In this document: positions 16,870 to 25,657 of the stretch, piece after piece
How the letters are laid out: every line of letters begins with the position of its first letter
How positions within the stretch are numbered: the stretch's first letter is position 1
DNA from: Bacillota bacterium
GTDB lineage: Bacteria > Bacillota > Clostridia > Acetivibrionales > DTU013
Direction: 5' to 3'
Assembly (NCBI GenBank): GCA_023435305.1
Contig: JAEYRV010000022.1
Location: 1 to 32,955 of the forward strand
DNA length: 32,955 bases
The notes under the pieces: generated by a model
Database searches by the model: none
What the model was told of the DNA's origin: nothing
What the model saw: only the letters and a program-made list of their open reading frames with translations
Program-made: the position numbers and the translations under genes

Positions 16870-17190
16870 TTGGATGCCCAGATGAAAAAGGGCCTGTTGG
16901 ATGCATGCGTACTGCATGTGCTGACAGAAGGTGACACATATGGCTATAAATTGACTCAGGAAATAATGACGCTGATGGATGCATCCGAATCCTCTCTTTA
17001 TCCTGTGCTTCGGAGGCTTGAGGTACAAGGCTGCGTTGAAACATACTCTGCAGAGCATTCCGGCCGGTTGAGGCGGTATTACAAGATAACAGAAGCTGGT
17101 GTCAGACGGCTGATCGAATACAGAAAAGAACTCTCCGAGTTAAAAAGGATCATTGATTTTGTAACAGGCGGTGATAAAAATGGATGGTAG
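16870..17190 (+). CDS. PadR-family transcriptional regulator
   Basis: The 106-residue product is a small winged-helix PadR-type regulator: the N-terminal MKKGLLDACVLHVL with the following DTYGYKLTQEI is the family hallmark, and SSLYPVLRRLEVQGCVE is the recognition helix and wing. The start is TTG, eight bases after GGAGG; it gives the usual family N-terminus (D-A-Q-M-K-K-G-L-L). An ATG at 16882 would truncate it. The gene sits between the second dehydrogenase and a HAAS-domain membrane protein and overlaps the latter by 11 bp. PadR-HAAS pairs are common in Bacillota and form a coupled unit; the dyad over the cluster promoter is a possible target. Confidence 0.93.
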   Translation: MDAQMKKGLLDACVLHVLTEGDTYGYKLTQEIMTLMDASESSLYPVLRRLEVQGCVETYSAEHSGRLRRYYKITEAGVRRLIEYRKELSELKRIIDFVTGGDKNGW

Positions 17191-18532
17191 AATCGAAAAA
17201 TATCTGAAAGAGCTTGAACAACATCTGGCGGGCCTTCCCGAACTCGAACGGAAGGAAGCGGTGGATTACTATACTGAATACGTGAACGATGCACTGGATG
17301 AAGGTGTAAGCCCAGAGGAACTGCTTTCAAGGCTCGACTCTGCGGAAAAGGCGGTAGCGGCCATCAAGGCTGAAACCGGATTAAAAAATGTCCGAAGCAA
17401 CCCCGGACTCAAGAATTATTCCAAGCTGGTCAGATATGCCCGTATAGGTTTTACGACGCCATTGACAATTTTGATGTTCTCGCTGCTTATCTTTACTACC
17501 TACAGCATCGCAATACTGCTATTCCTGGGAACTGTCGTTTCAGCTGCCGCAGGATGCCTGATACTGCCTGTATTGGTTAATGAAGCACTAAAAATACCTT
17601 CCGGATATACGGCCGAAATCATAGGTACGATTGGGATGGGCATATTTCTCGCAGGTTTGATGTTATTGACCGCATATGGATTTTACGTGTTGTGCAGGCC
17701 GATATTCAGGCTGTCGGCAAATCTGATCTCAAACATGATGAAAAAGGACAAAAGTCCAATGCTGTCCACCGATTCCTCCATCGACACTCCTGTCTCCGGT
17801 GGCAGAGAACGGACTTCGGGCAAAGAAAGGACTTCGGGCAGTAAAATGTCATCGGGCAGAATGCTCAAAGCAGGGCTCATCATCATCGCAGCCAGCCTCC
17901 TGCTTATGATCGTTACCGGTCTGCCGATCAAAATGTTCATGATATTCAACAGTATGAAGCCAGGCAATATTGATGTACAATCCCGGGAGTTCACTGCCGG
18001 CGATGTCTCAAGGATCAATATAAGCACGACCCATTCGGTCATCAGGCTGAAGGAAGGCAGTTCGGATAAAATCGAGCTGGTATATGAGCAATCTGATTGG
18101 CTGGAGTCTGATATATCATTGAATAACGGCGAGCTGGTCTTCAAGGAAGCTTCAAACGGCAGAATGCCGCTGTTCCCCCTGGTATCGATGCACGAAAACC
18201 GTGCGGAGCTTACAGTCTCGCTGCCGGCGGGCTGCCATCCTGACAATATCAGTCTGGAAAGCAGAGGCGGATTCATATATATCGAGACCGTACCAGGCGC
18301 TGTCGAGGCAAAAACCTATACAGGTTCGATATTTATGGAATCCCCCGTCAAACCCGCTGCCCAGCACTTGTCCGGCACCATCATAGCCAGGACTTCGAGC
18401 GGATTCATACAGGTCGGAGGAAACAAATCCGGCACGAAACCCGAGAATGGAAAAGGATATGAATTATCTGCAGAGAGCACTGAAAACATTGTGCTTGAAA
18501 CAGAAAGAGGAAACATTGTCATCCAACAATAA
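17180..18532 (+). CDS. HAAS-domain (DUF1700) membrane protein with DUF4097 extracellular domain
   Basis: The 450-residue product starts with a HAAS/DUF1700 helical domain (about 1-75; ELERKEAVDYYTEYVNDALDE), which usually partners a PadR regulator. Hydrophobic segments follow at about 90-125, 135-165 and 228-250. The remaining ~190 residues form a beta-rich DUF4097-type domain, predicted outside the membrane, with repeating strands such as INISTTHSVIRLKEGSSDK and the C-terminal ENIVLETERGNIVIQQ. A linker of charged repeats (GRERTSGKERTSGSKMSSG) lies between the second and third segments. The ATG at 17180 overlaps the padR end. The likely role is a membrane sensor or envelope-stress component working with PadR. 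A terminator follows directly. Confidence 0.88.
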   Translation: MDGRIEKYLKELEQHLAGLPELERKEAVDYYTEYVNDALDEGVSPEELLSRLDSAEKAVAAIKAETGLKNVRSNPGLKNYSKLVRYARIGFTTPLTILMFSLLIFTTYSIAILLFLGTVVSAAAGCLILPVLVNEALKIPSGYTAEIIGTIGMGIFLAGLMLLTAYGFYVLCRPIFRLSANLISNMMKKDKSPMLSTDSSIDTPVSGGRERTSGKERTSGSKMSSGRMLKAGLIIIAASLLLMIVTGLPIKMFMIFNSMKPGNIDVQSREFTAGDVSRINISTTHSVIRLKEGSSDKIELVYEQSDWLESDISLNNGELVFKEASNGRMPLFPLVSMHENRAELTVSLPAGCHPDNISLESRGGFIYIETVPGAVEAKTYTGSIFMESPVKPAAQHLSGTIIARTSSGFIQVGGNKSGTKPENGKGYELSAESTENIVLETERGNIVIQQ

Positions 18533-18537
18533 CAAAC

Positions 18538-18579
18538 AACAGGCAGGTGAGCTTAAAAAATAACTCCCCTGCCTGTTTA
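18538..18579. terminator. Terminator of the SDR-PadR-DUF4097 cluster
   Basis: AACAGGCAGGTGAG pairs with CTCCCCTGCCTGTT around an A/T loop, six bases after the DUF4097 stop codon; a short T-containing tail follows. It lies between convergent genes. Confidence 0.8.
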
Positions 18580-18584
18580 ACTAT

Positions 18585-18680
18585 TGGCTGTCTTGCTACA
18601 TGGCTGCCTTGCTACTTTGCTCTCTTGCTGCCTGGCTATTCTGCCGCCTGGCTGTCTTGCTACATGGCTGCGTTGCTGCC
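18585..18680. repeat. 16-bp tandem array, 6 copies, abutting the response-regulator stop
   Basis: Six 16-bp units related to TGGCTGTCTTGCTACA run without gaps; units at 18585 and 18649 are identical. The last ends at 18680, the first base of the minus-strand stop codon. A seventh, degenerate unit (TATCTGTCGTGGGTGG) would encode the last residues of the response regulator. Confidence 0.88.
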
Positions 18681-20299
18681 TATCTGTCGTGGGTGGCACC
18701 TGGAGTTACATTCAGAACATCCTTAAAAACCTTGAAGAAGTAAGTGTAATTGTTAAAACCCACCCTTCTGGCAACATCCTTCAGCTTCAGTCCCTCTGTT
18801 TCAATTAACCTCTTGGCATAGCCGACGCGGACATTATTCAGGTATTCCACAAAACCCATGCCGCAGTCTTCCTTAAAAACCCTGCTCAAATAGGAACTGT
18901 TGATGCCTATGTACTCAGCTACTTCATTGAGCGACACATTTTTTGTGTAATTGCTTTGAATATAGCTGATAGCCTTCCTGGTGTATTCGGAATAATTGGA
19001 GTTCGCATTGATCTCACCAATAATATCAGCCAGCTTGGTATAGGATTTTAGTATCCATTCCTTTATCTCGATCAATGTCTCCATTTTTTTCATACTATCG
19101 TATGGGATATCTTTATCACTATACACTCTCTTTATGTCTATGCCTGTCTCTCGGGCTACTCTGTTTGCTATGTTGATAAGCTCGGCACAAATCATCTGCA
19201 CAGAATTATAGCTGAGTCTGTTATCAATAAATTTGGAGAAAACATTATCGATGCATTCCTCGATTTTTTTATGATCCTGGGCCTTTAAAGCTTCGATCAT
19301 GCTCTTTTCCTCAGAGAGCTCAAGACTGACGTACTCAACATATGGAGCGTTACATGAGGATTTATCCATTATCCGGTCCTTGCCCCTGAAGAACCTGTCC
19401 TGAAGTACGACCTCAGCTTCCTTGAAATATTTATTTATATCTGCGATATCATTGAAAATCTTGCTGTAGCTAAAGCAGGCAGTTATGTTCAGATATCTTT
19501 TAATGCTTGATTTGATCCTGCTGATAGTCGTGATAATGATATTATGCATGCATAAATCACTTCGCAGATTTCCAAATGAAATTATTACTGCAAACTTCCC
19601 ATCCTGAAGATGTGATACCACTGCTTTTGCGTTTTCCTTCAGTATTTCAGCAGATATACTCTCTACTGAGGATATCAATTTATTTATTTCAGCGGACGAG
19701 AATTTCTCGCAGACAGCATTGTAATCGTCTATTTCAAATAAAATCACAGAAAGGCTTTTACATTCGATATCAAGCTTCAAATCAGCTACCTTCCGCACTA
19801 TTTCATCCCTATCACTGATGGCTCCCTGCACCAGCTGCTTTATGAATTTCTGCCTCAGTAAGGTCTTGCTTTCGTTGATCTGCTCTTCGAGCATGACTTT
19901 CCGGGATTGCTCCGAGAGCTCTTCCATCAACATATCTTTCATGGTTTTCAACATTTCCAACATGATATGCGGATTAAGGCTGTGCTTTAAAACATAGTCC
20001 ACTGCTCCATACTTCATACTTTTTCTGACATAATCAAACTCCTGGTATCCGCTCAGCACCAGCACCTTTATCTGAGGATGATTTTTGCACAGGTACTCGA
20101 TGAGAGTTATTCCGTCCATGACCGGCATACTCATGTCTGTTATCACGATCTGCGGCTTGGTTTCATTTATAAGCTGTATTGCCTCTTCTCCATTCGTTGC
20201 TTCTGCGCATATCTCGTATCCATATTTCTCCCAATCGATCAGTATCTTGATATTCGTTCTGGCAATATTGTCATCATCGACGATCAGTACCTTTATCAT
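18680..20299 (-). CDS. YesN-type response regulator (REC + AraC-type DNA-binding domain)
   Basis: The 539-residue product has a receiver domain (about 1-120) with IVDDD near the N-terminus and a phosphoacceptor aspartate D55 in VITDMSMPVMDG, then a long variable middle, and an AraC/HTH-18 DNA-binding domain over the last ~105 residues (NVSLNEVAEYIGINSSYLSRVFKE). It should be activated by the adjacent sensor kinase and regulate sugar-uptake and polysaccharide-degradation genes. The ATG at 20299 overlaps the kinase stop (TGATG); a GTG at 20305 is an alternative. The C-terminus reads TPGATHDR, where the family usually has TP-x-x-Y/F-R, and this end lies against a 16-bp repeat array. Candidate targets are the paired GTAAAAAT sites. 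Confidence 0.95.
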   Translation of the reverse strand: MIKVLIVDDDNIARTNIKILIDWEKYGYEICAEATNGEEAIQLINETKPQIVITDMSMPVMDGITLIEYLCKNHPQIKVLVLSGYQEFDYVRKSMKYGAVDYVLKHSLNPHIMLEMLKTMKDMLMEELSEQSRKVMLEEQINESKTLLRQKFIKQLVQGAISDRDEIVRKVADLKLDIECKSLSVILFEIDDYNAVCEKFSSAEINKLISSVESISAEILKENAKAVVSHLQDGKFAVIISFGNLRSDLCMHNIIITTISRIKSSIKRYLNITACFSYSKIFNDIADINKYFKEAEVVLQDRFFRGKDRIMDKSSCNAPYVEYVSLELSEEKSMIEALKAQDHKKIEECIDNVFSKFIDNRLSYNSVQMICAELINIANRVARETGIDIKRVYSDKDIPYDSMKKMETLIEIKEWILKSYTKLADIIGEINANSNYSEYTRKAISYIQSNYTKNVSLNEVAEYIGINSSYLSRVFKEDCGMGFVEYLNNVRVGYAKRLIETEGLKLKDVARRVGFNNYTYFFKVFKDVLNVTPGATHDR

Positions 20300-22194
20300 C
20301 AGCACATTTCCTCCTGGACAATTATTGGAACAGATAATTCGACAGTAGTATAAAGGTTCGGCACGCTTTCGATCTGCAATCCATAGGAAGATCCGAAATT
20401 CATCCTGATCCTGTCATTGACATTATTGATCCCAATGCCGCTGAAGCTTTGCTTTCTGTCCTCCTGGCCGACTGCCAGCAATTTGCTCAACTTATCCTTC
20501 GGTATGCCCACGCCATTGTCAGTAACCGTGATCTTTAGTACATTTTCATATCTGAAGCCCTTTATAACGATCAGTTCCTGCTCCAGCTTTGATTTCGTGC
20601 CGTGTATGATCGAGTTTTCGACGATCGGCTGTATCAGAAATTTCAGGATCTTATAGTTGAGTATATCCTCCTCGATCTCGAACACCACCTTGAATTTATC
20701 ATAATAGCGGTATTCCTGGATAATGATATAGCTCTTTATGTACTCGATCTCCTGTCGGATCGTTATGAATTCTTCTCCCTTGCCCATGCTCACGCTTAAC
20801 AGTTGGATCAGTGAAGATACGATGGCCTCAATATTATCTGCCTTCTGTGCACTTGCCAGCCATTTGACGGTAGTGAGGGTATTTGAAAGAAAATGTGGGT
20901 TTATCTGCGCCTGAAGCGTCTCTATTTCGGCCTTTCTCTTTTGAGTCTCCTGGTTTTTCACATCCTCCATGAGCTTTTTGATCTCATTGAGCATTTTATT
21001 GAAATTATCCGTGACCTCACCAATTTCATCTTTTCTCTTATCGAGAATACCAACTGACAGATTGCCCTTTTTGACCTCATTCATGGCCGATACCAATCTT
21101 TTTAACGGCTTCGATATCGTAAGTGTAAAAATATATGATAATAATACCGCCAATATTGAACACGCAAGGCTAAGGAGCAGTATGGTCCTTCGGATCTCCC
21201 TGGCTTCCGAATCTATGAATGAATAAGGTATTGTACTCACCACAAACCAACCGGCGCTTTTGATGGGTGCGTATGCTACCAGATAGGATTTTTCATCCAT
21301 ATCAAAGCTGAATGTTTTGCTGTCGTTTTCATCTCTGGTCAAGAGCTCTCTCATCAGCTGCGGATCCCTGTAATTTTTTGCAACAGGTATTTGGGTATTT
21401 CGGCTTGATACGACAATTCCCTCCGAATCGATCACAAAGATGTCGGCACCGGCGCCCATATTTGTGTCTCTGTAAATATTGGAAAAATATCTCTCGTTTG
21501 TGCGGATGATCAGAGTGCCGATGATTTCCCTGGTATCCACCGAAAGTATCGCTCTTCCCAGCAGAATACAATCACTTTTATTCATCTGCTCCGGGCTCGT
21601 GGCAAACTGCACAAGTATTCCCTCAGCATCGTGATTGGCGCCTTTCCAGACCGGGGTACCCTTCTTGTCGAACAGCTGCTGTAAATATGCATCCAGAAAA
21701 TCCTCTTTGAAGTTCAGCTTAAAGCTCCTGTCCCCATATGCGATTATCCTTCTGCCGCTGTTGCTGTACAACAACACGTCCGAAACATCGTGCAGGATAG
21801 AGAACTTTTTAACCAGATTGTCTTTAAGGGAAGACTCGATGTTGTATACTTCCCTCTCAGTCATATTTTCAATATTTATCAAAACATTTTGTGTCAGCTC
21901 TGAAAGAGATATATCTACGCTGTCGTTTTCCAGTCTGTCAAGCTCTGTTTTAATATTCACCGCTATCTGGCTCATTACCTGAGCAGAATATGTGCTGGTT
22001 TTACTTGTAATGGCTGCGGCGGACTCTTTATATGAAAAGAAACTGGTTATTGCAAGGGGTATTACTGATAGAACAATAAACAGCACTGTCAGCCTCAGTT
22101 GTATTTTTGTGTTCATAATAAAAGCTATACTCCTGGCAAAAGTGCTGCTGCATACTTCAAGAAGCTTTTTGGGAAATGACATGGACAATTTCAC
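20299..22194 (-). CDS. YesM-type sensor histidine kinase
   Basis: The roughly 631-residue product is a membrane sensor kinase: first membrane segment (about 33-53, LTVLFIVLSVIPLAITSFFS), extracellular dCache-like sensor (about 55-330), second membrane segment (about 337-360), HAMP (about 360-412), then a His_kinase domain with the phosphoacceptor H434 in QAQINPHFLSNTL and a HATPase domain with N-box VENSIIHG, DNGVGIP and GIGINNVNDRI. This H-box defines the LytS/YesM class, which senses sugars or polymer fragments in many Bacillota. The GTG start at 22194 follows GGAGGAAGG; ATGs at 22182 or 22116 are alternatives. It lies downstream of the permease genes and overlaps the response regulator gene by one base. 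Confidence 0.93.
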   Translation of the reverse strand: MKLSMSFPKKLLEVCSSTFARSIAFIMNTKIQLRLTVLFIVLSVIPLAITSFFSYKESAAAITSKTSTYSAQVMSQIAVNIKTELDRLENDSVDISLSELTQNVLINIENMTEREVYNIESSLKDNLVKKFSILHDVSDVLLYSNSGRRIIAYGDRSFKLNFKEDFLDAYLQQLFDKKGTPVWKGANHDAEGILVQFATSPEQMNKSDCILLGRAILSVDTREIIGTLIIRTNERYFSNIYRDTNMGAGADIFVIDSEGIVVSSRNTQIPVAKNYRDPQLMRELLTRDENDSKTFSFDMDEKSYLVAYAPIKSAGWFVVSTIPYSFIDSEAREIRRTILLLSLACSILAVLLSYIFTLTISKPLKRLVSAMNEVKKGNLSVGILDKRKDEIGEVTDNFNKMLNEIKKLMEDVKNQETQKRKAEIETLQAQINPHFLSNTLTTVKWLASAQKADNIEAIVSSLIQLLSVSMGKGEEFITIRQEIEYIKSYIIIQEYRYYDKFKVVFEIEEDILNYKILKFLIQPIVENSIIHGTKSKLEQELIVIKGFRYENVLKITVTDNGVGIPKDKLSKLLAVGQEDRKQSFSGIGINNVNDRIRMNFGSSYGLQIESVPNLYTTVELSVPIIVQEEMC

Positions 22195-22254
22195 AAAAAT
22201 CCTTCCTCCGTAATAAATCCTTGATACCCACATATCTGATACAATCACAATATC

Positions 22255-22263
22255 AGTATAGCA
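22255..22263 (-). promoter_or_regulatory. Possible extended -10 promoter of the kinase/regulator pair
   Basis: On the minus strand TGCTATACT gives an extended -10, about 60 bp before the GTG start. No -35 is visible. It would allow low basal expression of the two-component system independent of the transporter promoter. Confidence 0.35.
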
Positions 22264-22338
22264 GATTCAAGCCCTCACTACCATTATTTTCCACAATCAC
22301 CTCTTGTTTCCCATATCTATTGTTCCAAGGCCCATCCA

Positions 22339-22371
22339 TTGGCCCCTCCTTGGCCCTCCCTCGGCTCAGCC
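22339..22371. repeat. Possible degenerate 11-bp repeat at the permease stop
   Basis: TTGGCCCCTCC, TTGGCCCTCCC and TCGGCTCAGCC follow one another in 11-bp steps, and the last overlaps the permease stop (22366-22368). Only three diverged copies exist, so chance is not excluded. Confidence 0.35.
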
Positions 22372-23214
22372 TTTGACGCCGCCTACTGTAAGGCCGGATA
22401 TAAATGCCTTCTGGTTGCACCAGAACACTATCATTATCGGGATTATTGACATAACAACGCCGGACAAAAGCAGATCGTAATTATTCCCATAGGGAGTGAT
22501 CAGCGACTGCAGGCCTATCGGCAATGTGAGCATTTCATTTGAGCGCAGCACGATCAATGGCCATACGAAGGCATTCCAATTGCTCATTGCCTGTAATATG
22601 GTCATTGCCCCAAAGGCAGGCAGCATCAATGGCATCATTATCCTGAAATATATGCCGAACTCCGAGCATCCGTCTATCCTTCCAGCATCCATGAATTCCT
22701 TTGAGAGCTTGCTGGCATATTGCCGGAAAAAGAATACTGCAAAAGGAGATACTGCAAAGGGTAAAATTACACCCTGGTATGTGTCGATGAACTTGATGGC
22801 GATAGAGAGCTTATATAAGGGCAGGATCAATATTTCGATCGGGGTCATCATAACGATCAAAATAAGCACGAAAAGAAAATTCCTGCCTTTGAATTTATAT
22901 AATGCCAGACCGTACCCAACCAAAGACGAAAGGATCAGCGATAAAACCGTGCCAAGGAAGGTAATGACAACACTGTTCCTGTACCAGTACAGGTATATAC
23001 CATCCTTCCCCTCCCATAGCAGCCTGTAATTGTTCAGGTTCATTTTCCCGATATCCAGCTTCAGAGTGATTCCGTTTCTGATCATCTCAGAGCCGGGCTT
23101 GAAGGATGAAGACAGCAGAAAGAACAACGGTCCGAGGCAAAATACAGCTATTGCTGTCATCAGAACAAGCAGCGCCAGAGATATCAGCCCTCTCTTGAAT
23201 CTGTTCGATACCAT
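22366..23214 (-). CDS. Carbohydrate ABC transporter permease (MalG-type)
   Basis: The 282-residue inner-membrane protein has six predicted membrane segments and the CUT1 EAA loop, here KEFMDAGRIDGCSEFGIYFR followed by IMMP, which docks the ATPase. The C-terminus GLTVGGVKG is typical of the MalG/LacG family (GLTxGAVKG). It should pair with the MalF-type permease and the binding lipoprotein to import an oligosaccharide. The ATG at 23214 is preferred: the upstream permease gene ends at 23216, so the two are almost contiguous. No ATPase gene is present in the window; a shared MsmK/MalK-type ATPase elsewhere is usual for such systems. Confidence 0.95.
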   Translation of the reverse strand: MVSNRFKRGLISLALLVLMTAIAVFCLGPLFFLLSSSFKPGSEMIRNGITLKLDIGKMNLNNYRLLWEGKDGIYLYWYRNSVVITFLGTVLSLILSSLVGYGLALYKFKGRNFLFVLILIVMMTPIEILILPLYKLSIAIKFIDTYQGVILPFAVSPFAVFFFRQYASKLSKEFMDAGRIDGCSEFGIYFRIMMPLMLPAFGAMTILQAMSNWNAFVWPLIVLRSNEMLTLPIGLQSLITPYGNNYDLLLSGVVMSIIPIMIVFWCNQKAFISGLTVGGVKG

Positions 23215-23215
23215 A

Positions 23216-24154
23216 TCAGTCACTCTCCTTTTTGAAAAAACCTGTCAGGGTAAGCTGGACCATGTTTATCAGCATAACGATAAAAAGCAGGGTTATACCA
23301 ACCGCCGAACCAGCGCCAAGGTTATTCTCAAAAAACCCAAGCTGATAAATCAGGCTCACCAGGGTCAAACCTATATCACCCGGTGATCTTGGACCAAACA
23401 GAAGATACGATTCTGAAAACATCGCATATCCGCCGTACACACTGATGGTGATAACATAAATAATGACCGGCTTAAGGCCCGGTACAGTGATCCTCAGGAA
23501 TTTCTGCCATTCATTCGCGCCATCGATCGATGCTGATTCATACTGCTCCACCGGTATGCTTTGAAGCCCCGATAAAAAGTATATTATATTAACACCCAGC
23601 CATCTCCATGTGCACACGATGACCATTACCATCATCGCAGTACTGCCTTCCTGCAGCCATGTTCTTTTTGGGATCCCGAACACCCCCAGTATCATGTTGA
23701 CCAGCGTCGTATCCTGTTCACCGAAAGCCAGACGGAAAAACAGTCCCGCGACAATGACGGAGGTAAGTGCCGGAATAAAGAATGCTGAGCGGAAAAAATT
23801 TCTGCCTATTGTTTTACTTCGGTTCAAAAGCACTGCAAGTACCATTGGCAGCGGCACCAAAACCAATATGGTCAGGAATGTATATCTGGTCGTGACCCAG
23901 ATCGCATTGAAAAAGTGTTCATTTACCATGTTCCTGTAATTTTTCAGTCCGATGAACGTAATATCCCTGGGTCCGAGTATCTCCTGAAAGCTCATGATCA
24001 CAGTTGATATTATCGGGTACAGGAAAAAAGCCGAAAATGAAATGATAAACGGCAGGACAAAAATGTACGGTGCAATCTGCTGTTGTTTAAGATGCATCTT
24101 CTTACCAGCTTTCTCGGGTAAAGGTTCTGTGTTTTTTACTGTGCCGGCATCCAT
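23216..24154 (-). CDS. Carbohydrate ABC transporter permease (MalF/UgpA-type)
   Basis: The 312-residue product has six membrane segments beginning with APYIFVLPFIISFSAFFLYP, a classic CUT1 permease start, and the EAA loop EQYESASIDGANEWQKFLRI then TVPGLKP. It forms the transmembrane channel with the MalG-type partner. The ATG at 24154 follows TAGGAGGG; a longer in-frame reading (from 24259) has no ribosome binding site and reads through the spacer hairpin. The upstream binding-protein gene ends about 120 bp away, across a strong stem-loop. Confidence 0.95.
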   Translation of the reverse strand: MDAGTVKNTEPLPEKAGKKMHLKQQQIAPYIFVLPFIISFSAFFLYPIISTVIMSFQEILGPRDITFIGLKNYRNMVNEHFFNAIWVTTRYTFLTILVLVPLPMVLAVLLNRSKTIGRNFFRSAFFIPALTSVIVAGLFFRLAFGEQDTTLVNMILGVFGIPKRTWLQEGSTAMMVMVIVCTWRWLGVNIIYFLSGLQSIPVEQYESASIDGANEWQKFLRITVPGLKPVIIYVITISVYGGYAMFSESYLLFGPRSPGDIGLTLVSLIYQLGFFENNLGAGSAVGITLLFIVMLINMVQLTLTGFFKKESD

Positions 24155-24181
24155 CTTAAACCCTCCTAACTGTAATAAACT

Positions 24182-24223
24182 AAATCTCCTCCTTTCAATT
24201 TGCAAATTGTCCGGAGGAGATTT
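24182..24223 (-). promoter_or_regulatory. Intercistronic hairpin between binding-protein and permease genes
   Basis: AAATCTCCTCC pairs with GGAGGAGATTT over 11 bp, with a self-complementary core CAATTTGCAAATTG inside. No T run follows, so it is more likely a transcript-stabilising or partial attenuation element that keeps the binding protein in excess over the permeases, as known for maltose-type operons. The 3' arm contains a Shine-Dalgarno-like GGAGGAG, but the real permease ribosome binding site lies farther downstream. Confidence 0.7.
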
Positions 24224-24274
24224 TACCCTGCTATCGATCAGGAAACCTGCCCAGAGCATCGATTTTTTAGCTGT

Positions 24275-25657
24275 TTACTTCTTCAGCAGCTCGGCGTTTG
24301 CTTCCTTCAAGGCCTCTTCAGGAGTCTGGCTCTGTTCCTTCAGTACTTTGAACATTACATTTTTCTGCACGAGCGATAATGCCGTCGGATACAAATCGCC
24401 ATAATGTATCGGTCCTATATCTGATACTACACTCTGAAGCGTGCTGAATATATCATTCCCGAAATACATTGTATACTCATTGTCAGCCTCCATTGCCGGG
24501 TCTGACCACGCATCCTTTCTGATAGGATCAAAACCGAGGATGGTCCATGTCTTGATGCTGCCCTCCAGCGAAAGCTTTGAATCCGCCAGGAAATCCACGG
24601 CCAGATCAGCATTCTTGCTCTGGATCGTGACAGCCGTTCCTGTGCCGCCCATACCGGCTGATTTCATCCCGTCCTGGAACACCGGCATCGGACGGATGAT
24701 CATTTTGCCCTTCAAGTCGGGCATGTACTGCGTAAATCTGCCCATATACCACATAGGCATCCAAACCGAAGCAGCGTTGCCCTGATTCATCCATGCCCAA
24801 TATTCTTCTGCATGATGCCATCCGCCGGGAGCCAGGATAGCGATCTTATCTTTATACAGCATATCCGACAGGAGCTGCAGCGATCTGATATTTGCTTCAT
24901 TATCAAGCTGGGGAGTACCGTCTGCCGTCAGGTAGTCAGAGTTCTGCATGGTGATCAAAGGATAATAGGTCCAGTGATCGGTCACTTCCAGCGTAGTCAT
25001 TGGCTTGCCGGTTTTCTCCAGAATTATTTTCCCGGCAGCGATATAGTCGTCCCAGGTCCTGATATCGTCTGCATTGACCCCTGCCTGATCAAGTACTTCC
25101 TTATTGTAGTAAATGACCTGTGCGCCGACATGGTAATCGATACCGTAATACTTCCCATCCTTTGCATAGTTGTCCATTCTGCCCATGATCAATTTGTCCT
25201 TTAGCGGTTCGACTACTCTGTTGAGTTCAGACAATGCCGGTGTGCCCTTTAAGAATGTCGGGAAACGGCCGCATTCGATATCTGCGATATCGGGAGCGCC
25301 GGTACCGGACTGCAGTGCGATCAAAAGCTTGTTATGCATGTCGTCAACTGGATAAACATCGACCTTCAGCTCTATCGGCTTATCCGCATGTGCCTTATTC
25401 CAGGTTTCAACAGCATCGTCCATAAAGCTCTTATGCAGTTCCTGGAATGTCCAGAAGTTCAAAGTCGTCGGTTTTGGAGGCTCCGGCTCTGTTTTAGCCG
25501 GTGCTGCCGGTTCAGTCTTGGGCGGCGGTGCCGATTCTGTTGCAGGTGGCGGCGCCGGTACATCAGTTTGGTTCGTGTTGCCCTGGGATCCGCATCCTGT
25601 CAAGAGCAGCGATGCGCACATGATAATTGCCAGTCCGAGAGAAATGAGTCTTTTCAC
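24275..25657 (-). CDS. Extracellular sugar-binding lipoprotein of the ABC transporter
   Basis: The 460-residue product starts with a lipoprotein signal peptide (VKRLISLGLAIIMCASLLLTGC; lipidation Cys near position 22) and continues with a Pro/Ala/Glu/Lys linker (about 28-62, repeated PPPKTEP/PAKTEPEP units) and then a family 1 solute-binding fold (TTLNFWTFQELHKSFMDDAV). It captures sugar outside the cell and delivers it to the permease pair. The start is GTG at 25657, with GGGGGT upstream at normal distance; a TTG two codons earlier is possible. The gene is first in the transporter unit and has an activator-type promoter at 25739-25801. The ligand is not evident; context suggests a plant-polysaccharide oligomer. 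Confidence 0.94.
   Translation of the reverse strand: MKRLISLGLAIIMCASLLLTGCGSQGNTNQTDVPAPPPATESAPPPKTEPAAPAKTEPEPPKPTTLNFWTFQELHKSFMDDAVETWNKAHADKPIELKVDVYPVDDMHNKLLIALQSGTGAPDIADIECGRFPTFLKGTPALSELNRVVEPLKDKLIMGRMDNYAKDGKYYGIDYHVGAQVIYYNKEVLDQAGVNADDIRTWDDYIAAGKIILEKTGKPMTTLEVTDHWTYYPLITMQNSDYLTADGTPQLDNEANIRSLQLLSDMLYKDKIAILAPGGWHHAEEYWAWMNQGNAASVWMPMWYMGRFTQYMPDLKGKMIIRPMPVFQDGMKSAGMGGTGTAVTIQSKNADLAVDFLADSKLSLEGSIKTWTILGFDPIRKDAWSDPAMEADNEYTMYFGNDIFSTLQSVVSDIGPIHYGDLYPTALSLVQKNVMFKVLKEQSQTPEEALKEANAELLKK

Noticed and set aside
22195..22365. A third GTAAAAAT-type activator site upstream of the kinase gene
   Set aside because: The closest match (GTGGAAAATAATGG on the minus strand) lacks the second box and the spacing.
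22366..25657. A hidden ATPase subunit for the ABC transporter
   Set aside because: No Walker A or ABC signature motif is present in any frame nearby; a shared ATPase encoded elsewhere is the usual solution.
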